Assembly (NCBI RefSeq): GCF_004011805.1
Contig: NZ_ML137199.1
Coordinates: forward strand, 64,088 to 128,087
DNA: 64,000 bases
From: Piscinibacter defluvii
GTDB taxonomy: Bacteria; Pseudomonadota; Gammaproteobacteria; Burkholderiales; Burkholderiaceae_C
Reading direction: 5' to 3'
Below the pieces are notes generated by a model. The model worked only from the letters and a program-made list of their open reading frames with translations. It searched no databases and was not told where the DNA came from. The position numbers and the translations under genes are program-made. Shown in pieces: positions 24,828 through 32,874 of this stretch; position 1 is the stretch's first letter; each line of letters starts with the position of its first letter.

Positions 24828-26156
24828 TCAGGACTGGCAGTCTTCCGGCGTGCGGCGCGACAGCTTCTTCTCGGAGGCGTACTTGTCCGCCGCGGTGCGC
24901 ACCATCGGCTTGAGGATGGACTCGTCGGCCTGGTACCAGTCCGAGGTGAAGTTCCACTTCGTGCCGTCCCAGGTGTGCAGCCGCGCCCAGGCGGCGCCCA
25001 TGTGGTCGGCGCACGAGGTGGACACGGGCCGCATCACGCCGGCGAAGCCGAGTGCGTCGAGCTTCTTCTGGTCCAGCGCCAGGTTCTCGTAGCCCCAGCG
25101 CGCCTGCTCGCCGGTCATCACCTTGCCCTTGCCGAAACGCTCCTGGGCACGCCGCACGCCCTCGACCGCGAGCATCGCCGCCGACAGGCCGCGCATGTAG
25201 AGCACCTGGCCGACCTCCTCCTTCGGCCCGGTGCCCTGGCCCTTGGCGTGCACCTTGTCGAGCACCTCCTTGACGATCTTCGAGTTCGGCTCGGCGCCGT
25301 GCTGCAGCGCAAGCGCGTTGTAGCCCTTCGCGCCGTCGCCGACGTCCTTCACGTCGGGCTCGGCGCCGGCCCACCAGACGCCGTACATCTTGTCGCGCGG
25401 GTAGCCGGTGGCCACGGCCTCCTTGATGGCCGTCGAGTTCATCACGCCCCAGCCCCACAGGAACACGTAGTCGGGCCGCGTCTGGCGGATCTGCAGCCAG
25501 GTCGCCTTCTGCTCGACGCCCGGGTGCGTCACCGGCAGCAGCTGCACGTCGAAGCCGTGCATCTTGGCGCGCTCCTGCAGCAGCGGGATCGGCTCCTTGC
25601 CGTACGGGCTGTCGTGGTAGACGAGCGCGATCTTCTTGCCCTTGAGCTTGTCGAGCCCGCCCTCCTTCTTGCCGACGTGCTGCACCAGGATGTCCGCCGC
25701 CACCCAGTAGGTGCCCACGAGCGGGAAGTTCCACTTGAACACACCGCCGTCGGCGCTCTCGCTGCGGCCGTAGCCCGAGGTGATCAGCGGGATCTTGTCG
25801 CCCGGCGCCTTCTCGGTCAGCGCGAAGGTGATGCCGGTGGACAGCGGCTGGAACACCGTCGCGCCGCGGCCCTTCAGGCGCTCGTAGCACTCCACGCCCT
25901 TGTCGGTGGCGTAGCCGGTCTCGCATTCCTCGAAGGTGACCTTCACGCCGTTGATGCCGCCGTTGGCGTTGACGAGCTTGAGGTAGTCGACGTAGCCGTT
26001 CGCGAACGGGATGCCGTTGGGCGCGTAGGCACCGGTGCGGTAGACGAGCACCGGGAAGAACTGCTCCTTCGCCTGCGCGTAGGCGCTGCTCGTGCTCAGG
26101 CCGGCCAGGCTGGCCGCCGCGACGAGCGCGGCCGATGCAAGGGACTTCAACTTCAT
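24828..26156 (-). CDS. Periplasmic substrate-binding protein of the liv-type ABC transporter
   Basis: A 442-residue LivJ/LivK-like (periplasmic binding protein type 1) protein. The signal peptide ends near SSAYAQA. The mature protein has GAYAPNGIPFANGYVDYLKLVNANGGINGVKV-like sequence at the N-lobe, ECYERLKGRGATVFQPLSTG, and YHDSPYGKEPIPLLQ, all typical. It is longer than classic LivJ (about 345), as in homologues linked to acyl-CoA ligases in Burkholderiales. The start at 26156 is the first methionine with a signal; the open frame upstream is a shadow of livM, livH and livG. It sits 20 bases after livM. Confidence 0.92.
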   Translation of the reverse strand: MKLKSLASAALVAAASLAGLSTSSAYAQAKEQFFPVLVYRTGAYAPNGIPFANGYVDYLKLVNANGGINGVKVTFEECETGYATDKGVECYERLKGRGATVFQPLSTGITFALTEKAPGDKIPLITSGYGRSESADGGVFKWNFPLVGTYWVAADILVQHVGKKEGGLDKLKGKKIALVYHDSPYGKEPIPLLQERAKMHGFDVQLLPVTHPGVEQKATWLQIRQTRPDYVFLWGWGVMNSTAIKEAVATGYPRDKMYGVWWAGAEPDVKDVGDGAKGYNALALQHGAEPNSKIVKEVLDKVHAKGQGTGPKEEVGQVLYMRGLSAAMLAVEGVRRAQERFGKGKVMTGEQARWGYENLALDQKKLDALGFAGVMRPVSTSCADHMGAAWARLHTWDGTKWNFTSDWYQADESILKPMVRTAADKYASEKKLSRRTPEDCQS

Positions 26157-26176
26157 GTCTGCCTCCAGGGGGTGTG

Positions 26177-27241
26177 TCAGTGAGGGAAGGGCCAGAGCCG
26201 GAGCTTTTCCTTGCCGATCGACCACAGCCGGGCCAGGCCGTGCGGCTCGACGATCAGGAAGAAAACGATCAACGCGCCGAAGATCATGAAGGTCAGGTGC
26301 GAGGCGAGCGCGGTGTCGATCGGGATGCCGAACCAGTACGGCAGGTTGTCCAGCACGATCGGCAGCACGACGATGAAGGCCGCGCCGAAGAAGCTGCCCA
26401 TGATCGAGCCGAGCCCGCCGATGATGACCATGAAGAGCAGCTGGAACGAACGGTCGATGTTGAAGGCGGCCGGCTCCCACGAGCCCAGGTGCACGAAGCC
26501 CCACAGCGCGCCGGCCACGCCGACGATGAACGAGCTGACCGCGAACGCGGTGAGCTTGGCGTAGACCGGGCGGATGCCGATCACGGCGGCCGCCACGTCC
26601 ATGTCGCGGATCGCCATCCACTCGCGCCCGATGTGGCCGCGCACCAGGTTCTTGGCCAGCAGCGCGAAGACGATCAGGAAGGCCAGGCAGAACAGGTACT
26701 TCTGCACCGGCGTGTCGATCGGCATGCCCAGCACGTTGAGGCCGGCGACGCTGACCGAACCGGAGGCCGAGTCGTTGGTGAACCACTTGATGCGCAGGAA
26801 GGCCCAGTCGACGAAGAACTGCGCCGCCAGCGTGGCCACTGCGAGGTACAGGCCCTTGATGCGCAGCGACGGGATGCCGAACAGCACGCCCACCGCGGTG
26901 GCGCACAGGCCGCCCAGCAGCAGCGAGGCGATCAGCGGCATGCCCTCGATGCGCACCTGGAAGTTGTAGGCCGCATAGGCGCCCACCGCCATGAAGGCGC
27001 CGGTGCCCAGCGAGATCTGCCCGCAATAGCCCACCAGGATGTTCAGCCCGAGCGCCGCGAGCGACAGGATCAGGAACGGGATCAGGATGGCGCGGAACAG
27101 GTACTCGGGCGCGGCCAGCGGCACGACGACGATCGCGATCGCCAGCAGCGCATAGATCGCGACGCGGTCCTGCGCGATCGGGAACACCGCCTGGTCGGCG
27201 CGGTAGCTGGTCTTGAACTGGCCGTTCTCGCGGTAGAGCAT
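26177..27241 (-). CDS. livM: LivM-type ABC transporter permease
   Basis: A 354-residue membrane permease of the branched-chain amino acid transporter group, with about nine hydrophobic segments beginning near residue 30. The core pattern AALGLNILVGYCGQISLGTGAFMAVGAYAAYNF and the PSLRIKGLYLAVATLAAQFF region are family hallmarks. A 20-residue hydrophilic N-terminus (MLYRENGQFKTSYRADQAVF) precedes the first helix. It lies 18 bases after livH and should form the membrane channel with it. Confidence 0.94.
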   Translation of the reverse strand: MLYRENGQFKTSYRADQAVFPIAQDRVAIYALLAIAIVVVPLAAPEYLFRAILIPFLILSLAALGLNILVGYCGQISLGTGAFMAVGAYAAYNFQVRIEGMPLIASLLLGGLCATAVGVLFGIPSLRIKGLYLAVATLAAQFFVDWAFLRIKWFTNDSASGSVSVAGLNVLGMPIDTPVQKYLFCLAFLIVFALLAKNLVRGHIGREWMAIRDMDVAAAVIGIRPVYAKLTAFAVSSFIVGVAGALWGFVHLGSWEPAAFNIDRSFQLLFMVIIGGLGSIMGSFFGAAFIVVLPIVLDNLPYWFGIPIDTALASHLTFMIFGALIVFFLIVEPHGLARLWSIGKEKLRLWPFPH

Positions 27242-27259
27242 GTTCTGGTCCTTCTGCGC

Positions 27260-28189
27260 TCAGACGCGATCGATGATCTTCTCGCCGAACAGCCCCTGCG
27301 GACGCACCAGCAGGAACAGGAGTGCGAGCACGTAGCCGAACCAGATCTCGATGCCGCCGCCGATCATCGGCCCGAGGAACACCTCGGAGAGCTTCTCGCC
27401 CATGCCCAGGATCAGCCCGCCGATGATGGCGCCCGGCACCGAGGTCAGCCCGCCGAGGATCACCACCGGCAGGCCCTTCAACGCCAGCACCGACAGCGAG
27501 AACTGCACGCCCAGCTTGCTGCCCCAGATGATGCCGGCCACCAGTGCCACGAAACCCGCCACGCTCCAGACGATCACCCACACGCGCGACAGCGGGATGC
27601 CGATCGACTGCGCGGCCTGGTGGTCGTCGGCCACCGCGCGCAGCGCGCGCCCGGTGGCGGTCTTCTGGAAGAACAGGCTCAGCAGCGCCACCAGCGCGGC
27701 GGCGATGCCGGCGGCGAACAGGTCTTCCTTGTTGACCAGCACGCCGCCCTGGAAGGTGCCCTCGAACAGGAACAGCGGGTCCTTCGGCAGGCCGATGTCG
27801 ATCTTGTAGATGTCGCTGCCGAAGATGGTCTGGCCGAAGCCGTCGAGGAAGTAGGTGATGCCGAGGGTGGCCATCAGCAGCGTGATGCCCTCCTGGTTGA
27901 CCAGCCGGCCGAGCACCAGCTTCTCGATCAGCCAGGCCACCAGCACCATCACCGCCAGCGCGGCGACGAAGGCCAGCAGATTGGCCACCAGCTTGCTCTC
28001 CAGCCCCAGCCCCTTGGGGATCCACTCGGCGAAGCGCGCCATCGCCAGCGCCGCGAACAGCACCATCGCGCCCTGAGCGAAGTTGAACACCCCGCTGGCC
28101 TTGAAGATCAGCACGAAGCCCAGTGCGATCAGCGAGTACAGCATGCCCGACATCAGGCCGCCGATCAGTGTCTCGAGGAAGAAGCCCAT
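27260..28189 (-). CDS. livH: LivH-type ABC transporter permease
   Basis: A 309-residue permease with about eight hydrophobic helices. Family patterns seen are SGMLYSLIALGFVLIFKASGVFNFAQGAMVLFAA near the N-terminus, the ALRAVADDHQAAQSIGI cytoplasmic loop that contacts the ATPases, and VPGAIIGGLILGMGEKL. It starts nine bases after livG and precedes livM, the normal order for the H and M permeases. With LivM it makes the transmembrane path of the importer. Confidence 0.94.
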   Translation of the reverse strand: MGFFLETLIGGLMSGMLYSLIALGFVLIFKASGVFNFAQGAMVLFAALAMARFAEWIPKGLGLESKLVANLLAFVAALAVMVLVAWLIEKLVLGRLVNQEGITLLMATLGITYFLDGFGQTIFGSDIYKIDIGLPKDPLFLFEGTFQGGVLVNKEDLFAAGIAAALVALLSLFFQKTATGRALRAVADDHQAAQSIGIPLSRVWVIVWSVAGFVALVAGIIWGSKLGVQFSLSVLALKGLPVVILGGLTSVPGAIIGGLILGMGEKLSEVFLGPMIGGGIEIWFGYVLALLFLLVRPQGLFGEKIIDRV

Positions 28190-28198
28190 CGTCGCGCC

Positions 28199-28984
28199 TC
28201 AGTGGCTGGTGCCCAGGTAGGCGTTGATCACGTCGGGGTTGGCGCGCACCTCGCCCGGCGTGCCGTCGCCGATCTTCTTGCCGTAGTCGAGCACGACCAC
28301 GCGGTCGGAGATGTCCATCACCACCCCCATGTCGTGCTCGATCAGCACGATGGTGGTGCCGTACTCGTCGTTGACGTCGAGGATGAAGCGGCACATGTCC
28401 TGCTTCTCCTCGACGTTCATGCCGGCCATCGGCTCGTCCAGCAGCAGCAGGCTGGGCTCCATCGCCAGCGCCCGGCCGAGGTCCACGCGCTTCTGCAGGC
28501 CGTAGGGCAGGCGGCCCACCGGCGTCTTGCGGTAGGCCTGGATCTCGAGGAAGTCGATGATCTTCTCGACCACCTCGCGGTGCGCCATCTCCTCGCGTTC
28601 GGCGGCGCCGAAGCGGATCGCCTGCTGGAACAGGTTGGTCTTCATGCGCAGGTTGCGGCCGGTCATGATGTTGTCCAGCACGCTCATGCCCTTGAACAGC
28701 GCGAGGTTCTGGAAGGTGCGTGCGATGCCCGATTCCGCCACCTGGCGCGAGTTCATGTGGCGGAAGGTCCGGCCCCGCAGCGTGATCTGGCCTTCCTGCG
28801 GCGCGTAGACGCCGTTGATGCAGTTCAGCATCGAGCTCTTGCCGGCGCCGTTCGGCCCGATGATCGCGCGCACCTCGTGCTCGCGCACGTCGAAGCTGAT
28901 GTCGGTGAGCGCCTTCACGCCCCCGAAGCGCAGGCTGATGTTGCGCACGTCGAGGATGACGTCGCCGATCTTGCGTTCCGCCAT
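28199..28984 (-). CDS. livG: LivG-type ABC transporter ATPase
   Basis: A 261-residue ATPase. Walker A GPNGAGKS lies at 43-50, the Q-loop region reads ARTFQNLALFKGMSVLDNIM, the signature YGLQKRVDLGRALA replaces the usual LSGGQ-like form, and Walker B is LLLLDEPMAGMN. The ATG at 28984 overlaps the stop of the upstream ligase as TGATG. The open frame continues upstream through the ligase gene but only as a shadow. It pairs with LivF. Confidence 0.94.
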   Translation of the reverse strand: MAERKIGDVILDVRNISLRFGGVKALTDISFDVREHEVRAIIGPNGAGKSSMLNCINGVYAPQEGQITLRGRTFRHMNSRQVAESGIARTFQNLALFKGMSVLDNIMTGRNLRMKTNLFQQAIRFGAAEREEMAHREVVEKIIDFLEIQAYRKTPVGRLPYGLQKRVDLGRALAMEPSLLLLDEPMAGMNVEEKQDMCRFILDVNDEYGTTIVLIEHDMGVVMDISDRVVVLDYGKKIGDGTPGEVRANPDVINAYLGTSH

Positions 28985-30918
28985 CAGGCCGCCCTCTTCA
29001 TCGCGGGAAAGGTCTTCGTGTCGACGATCTTCAGCGTCGCCGAGACCGAGCCCGTGCGCCCGTCCTCGAACTTGACCTGCGTCTCGATGAACTGCTCGGC
29101 CTTGCCGCCGTACAGCGCATCCACCAGCACCTGGTACTTCTCGCCGATGTGGCCGCGGCGCACCTTGCGCGTGCGGGTCAGCTCGCCGTCGTCCGCGTCG
29201 AGCTCCTTGTGCAGGATCAGGAAGCGGCTGATCTGGCAGCCGGCCAGCTTCTCGTCGGCCGCCAGGTCGGCGTTGACCTTCTCGACGCACTCGCGGATCA
29301 GCTCGTACACCTCCGGCTTGCCCGCCAGGTCGGTGTAGCCGGCGTAGGGCAGGTTGCGCTTCTCGGCCCAGTTGCCCACGGCCTCGAAGTCGATGTTGAC
29401 GAAGGCGCAGACCTTGTCGCGCCGGTCGCCGAAGGCCACCGCCTCCTTGATGTGCGGGAAGAACTTGAGCTTGTTCTCGACGTACTTGGGCGCGAACAGC
29501 GCGCCGCCGGCGAGCTTGCCCACGTCCTTGGCGCGGTCGATGATCTTCAGGTGGCCGCCGGCGTCGAGGAAGCCGGCGTCGCCGGTGTGGTACCAGCCCT
29601 CGGCCGTCAGCACCTCGGCGGTCGCCTGCGGGTTCTTGTAGTACTCCTTCAGCAGGCCGGGTGACTTGATCAGGATCTCGCCGCTGTCGGTGAGCTTCAC
29701 CTCCACGCCGGCGATCGGCACGCCCACCGTGTCGGCGCGCGCCTCGTGATCGGGCTGCAGGCAGACGAACACCGCGGTCTCGGTCGAGCCGTAAAGCTGC
29801 TTCAGGTTGATGCCGATCGAGCGGTAGAAGGTGAAGAGATCCGGTCCGATCGCCTCGCCCGCGGTGTAGGCCACGCGCACGCGCGAGAAGCCGAGCGTGT
29901 TGCGCAGCGGGCCGTACACCAGCAGGTTGCCGAGCGCATAGCGCAGCTTGTCGAGCGCGCCCACCGGCTGACCGTCCATCAGCGCCGGGCCGATGCGCCG
30001 GGCCAGCGCCATGTAGTGCTGGAACAGGGCGCGCTTGATCGCGCCGGCGTCCTCCATGCGGATCATCACGCTGGTCAGCAGGCCCTCGAAGACCCGCGGC
30101 GGCGCGAAGTAGTAGGTCGGGCCGATCTCCTTCAGGTCGATCGTCACCGTCGCGGCGGACTCGGGGCAGTTCACCACGTAGCCGCAGGCCAGCCACTGCG
30201 CGTAGCTGAAGATGTTCTGGCCGATCCAGGCCGGCGGCAGGTAGGCCAGCACCTCTTCCTTCTCGGTCAGCTTGTCGAAGTCGGCGCCGGCCTTGGCGCG
30301 GTCGAGCAGCGTGAAGTGCGTGTGCACCACGCCCTTCGGGTTGCCGGTGGTGCCGGAGGTGAAGAACATCGCCGCCACGTCCTGCGGCTGCGCCTTGGCC
30401 AGCTCGGCCTCGAAGAAGCCCGGGTGCGCCTGGCCGTACGCGCGGCCCTGCTCGATCAGCGCGTCGAGCGAGTCGAGGCCGGGTTCGCTGTAGTTGCGCA
30501 GTCCGCGCGGGTCGTCGTACCAGAGCCGCGCCAGCTGCGGACACTGCGCGCGCAGCTCGAGCAGCTTGTCGACCTGCTCCTAGTCCTCCACCACGGCGAA
30601 GGCGACCTCGGCGTTGTTGATCGGGTAGGCGAACTCGGCCGCCACCGCGTCCTGGTAGAGCGGGATCGGCACCGCGCCGAGCGCCTGCGTGGCGAGCATG
30701 GTGGCGGCCAGGCGCGGCCGGTTGTCGCCCACGACCACCAGGTGGTCGTCGCGCTTGAGCCCCGCGGCGGCCAGGCCGCCGGCGATCTCGCGCACCAGCA
30801 CCGCGAGCTGCGCCCAGCTCGTGGTCTGCCAGATGCCATAGACCTTTTCGCGCAGCGCCGGCGCATCGGGGCGCTGGCGGGCATGCTCGAGCAGCAGTCG
30901 GGGAAAGGTGGTCTGCAC
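28984..30918 (-). pseudogene. Long acyl-CoA synthetase interrupted by an in-frame amber codon
   Basis: Two open frames that line up in the same reading frame form one 644-codon AMP-forming ligase split by a single TAG at 30582-30580. The upstream part (112 codons from a GTG at 30918, preceded by GAGGAG) carries the N-terminal domain ending AVVED. The downstream part continues EQVDKLLELRAQ, then FFTSGTTGNPKGVVHTH with the ATP-binding motif, YGSTETA and the C-terminal GWYHTGDAGFLD / KDVGKLAGG loops. One C-to-T change in a CAG glutamine codon would explain the stop. No frameshift or deletion is seen, so it is either a recent nonsense mutation or a sequencing error. The gene opens the liv operon. 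Confidence 0.85.
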
Positions 30919-30968
30919 CAGGGACTCCTCGCGTTGCCGGGCATTCTGGGAACAAGTTTGACGTCCGG

Positions 30969-30986
30969 TTGTCGTTCTGACGACAA
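30969..30986. promoter_or_regulatory. Palindrome in the divergent ligase/Crp promoter region
   Basis: TTGTCG-TTCTGA-CGACAA, a perfect 6-base inverted repeat with a 6-base spacer, lies in the 136-base gap between the broken ligase gene and the Crp-type regulator. The two half-sites are arranged as in Crp/Fnr dimer sites (five-base half-sites about six bases apart). Two more inverted repeats follow, CGGGAC-A-GTCCCG at 30991-31003 and GGGGA-GTT-TCCCC near 31005-31017. Autoregulation by the adjacent Crp-type protein is the likely role. Confidence 0.55.
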
Positions 30987-31054
30987 TCTCCGGGACAGTC
31001 CCGAGGGGAGTTTCCCCGGGGACGCCTGTCAGCCCGCCGTCAACCGCAGCGCCT

Positions 31055-31792
31055 ATGACCGACCTGGCCGCCCCAGCGCGCACCCCGCCGCTGCGCTCGC
31101 GCGCCCGGGCGCCGGCGGCGGCCGAGCTGGCGATGGTGCCCTGGCTGGCGCTGCTGGACGCTGTACAGCGCGAGCGGGCGGTGGCCGACCTGCAGGTGGT
31201 CGAGGCCCAGCCGGGCGACTACGTCTGCAAGATCGGCCGCCAGGCCAACTACTGGTTCGGCCTGCTCGACGGCCTGCTGAAGATGAACAACGACGGCACG
31301 CAGGGCATGCCGATCACCTTCACCGGCATGCCGCCGGGCGGCTGGTTCGGCGAGGGCACGCTGCTCAAGCGCGAGGTCTACCGCTACAACGTCGAGCCGC
31401 TGCGCCGCAGCGTGGTGGCGGGCCTGGGCATCGAGACCTTCCACTGGCTGCTCGAGCGCAGCATCCCGTTCAACCGCTACGTGATGAACCAGCTCAACGA
31501 GCGGCTCGGCCAGTTCATCGCGGCGCGCGAGATCGACCGCCTGGACGACCCGGACACACGTGTCGCCCGCAACCTGGCGGCGCTGTTCCATCCGGTGCTC
31601 TACCCCGGCGTGGGCACGCTGCTGCGCATCACGCAGCAGGAGCTCGGCTACCTGGTCGGCCTGTCGCGCCAGCGCGTCAACGAGGCCCTCCGGGCGCTGC
31701 AGGCGCACGGCCTGATCCGCATCGAGTACGGCGGCGTGCGGGTGCTGGACCTGGCGGCGCTGCGGCGCTACAGCGCGGCGGACGCGGCCTGA
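31055..31792 (+). CDS. Crp/Fnr-family transcriptional regulator
   Basis: A 245-residue regulator. A cNMP-binding-like beta-roll spans about 30-140 (PGDYVCKIGRQANYWFGLLDGLLKM, PPGGWFGEGTLLKRE), and a helix-turn-helix with ITQQELGYLVGLSRQRVNEALRALQAHGLI spans about 190-222. No Fnr-type cysteine cluster is present, so an iron-sulfur oxygen sensor is unlikely. It is divergent from the ligase/liv operon and probably controls it in response to a CoA thioester or nucleotide. Its stop shares a base with the start of the following LuxR-type gene (TGATG). Confidence 0.92.
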   Translation: MTDLAAPARTPPLRSRARAPAAAELAMVPWLALLDAVQRERAVADLQVVEAQPGDYVCKIGRQANYWFGLLDGLLKMNNDGTQGMPITFTGMPPGGWFGEGTLLKREVYRYNVEPLRRSVVAGLGIETFHWLLERSIPFNRYVMNQLNERLGQFIAAREIDRLDDPDTRVARNLAALFHPVLYPGVGTLLRITQQELGYLVGLSRQRVNEALRALQAHGLIRIEYGGVRVLDLAALRRYSAADAA

Positions 31793-32784
31793 TGCAGATC
31801 GGCCGGCAGGTGCTCGAGGCCTTCAGCGCGCGGCTGCTGGCGCTCGACCGCGTGGCCGAGTCCGCGAGCCCGGCGCGCCTGATGCGCGACGGCCTCGAAG
31901 GCCTGCGCGCACTGGTGCCCTTCGAGGCGGCGTGGTGGGGTGAATGCTCGGGCGGCATGGACGGCCTCGCGCCGCGCAACTGGCTGAGCGGGCGCATCAA
32001 CCTCAGCCCCGACTTCGCGCGCGAATGGAACCGCATCGGCCACCAGGACCGATTTGCCCTCGAGAGCCTGCGGCGGCTGGACACGGTGGTCCGCTCGGCG
32101 AGCTACGACGACCCCGTGCCCGCCGTCGAGGCCTTCGCGCGCCGCCACGACCTGTTCCACGCGCTCGCCGTGACCCGCGCCTTGCCGGGCAGCGGGTTGC
32201 AGCAGTTCATCTCGATCTACCGCGGCCAGGACAGCGCGCCCTTCGTGCCCGCGGAGGGTGTGCTGTTCGAGCAGTTCAGCGCGCACCTGATGCAGCGCTG
32301 GAGCACACGTGTCGCGCTGGCGATCGGCGGCGCCGGCGCGGCGCGTGCGGGCGACGGCCATGGCCTGCTCGACGCGGCCGGCGAGTTCGTCTACCTCGGC
32401 GCGCGGCTCGCGCTGCTGCTGCAGGAGCACTACCCGCACTGGGACGGCGCGCAGCCGCCGGCCGACCTGGTCGAGGCGCTGCGCCGCGCGGCCGGCAGCC
32501 TGAAGCTGGGTGCGCGCCGGGTGGCCGTGGATCCCAGCGGCGAGCTGCTGCTGCTGAGCCTCGCGCCGCGCCGCCAGGCCCCGCTGCTGCCGCCGCGCGA
32601 ACTGAGCGTGGCGCTGCTCTACGCGGACGGCCGCTCGCACAAGCAGATCGCGCGCGAGACCGGCCTCAGCCCCGCCACCGTGCGCACCTACCTGCGCGAC
32701 GCTTACCAGCGCCTGGGCGTGGCCGACAAGGTGGCCCTCGGCCGTGCGCTCGCCGGCCGCCGGGCACGCAGCCGCACGGCTTGA
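31792..32784 (+). CDS. LuxR-type helix-turn-helix regulator
   Basis: A 330-residue protein whose last 60 residues are a LuxR/NarL helix-turn-helix: LLPPRELSVALLYADGRSHKQIARETGLSPATVRTYLRDAYQRLGV. The N-terminal 250 residues are a possible GAF- or autoinducer-like sensor with no receiver-domain signature, so it does not look like a response regulator. The ATG at 31792 overlaps the Crp-type stop by one base, and the two are surely cotranscribed. Its target is likely the liv/ligase operon or the downstream amidohydrolase. Confidence 0.88.
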   Translation: MQIGRQVLEAFSARLLALDRVAESASPARLMRDGLEGLRALVPFEAAWWGECSGGMDGLAPRNWLSGRINLSPDFAREWNRIGHQDRFALESLRRLDTVVRSASYDDPVPAVEAFARRHDLFHALAVTRALPGSGLQQFISIYRGQDSAPFVPAEGVLFEQFSAHLMQRWSTRVALAIGGAGAARAGDGHGLLDAAGEFVYLGARLALLLQEHYPHWDGAQPPADLVEALRRAAGSLKLGARRVAVDPSGELLLLSLAPRRQAPLLPPRELSVALLYADGRSHKQIARETGLSPATVRTYLRDAYQRLGVADKVALGRALAGRRARSRTA

Positions 32785-32874
32785 CCCTCCTCAATTGCGG
32801 AGGGCCGTGCCGCGGCCCTGCCGCTACCTTCGACGCCACGCCGTTCCCGGCGTGGACAAGAGGGCGGAGGAGCG

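Noticed and set aside
26135-29338. A 1067-codon plus-strand frame rich in Asp, His and Arg opposite livM, livH and livG
   Set aside because: The composition is that of an antisense shadow, and the minus strand holds recognisable permeases and ATPases.
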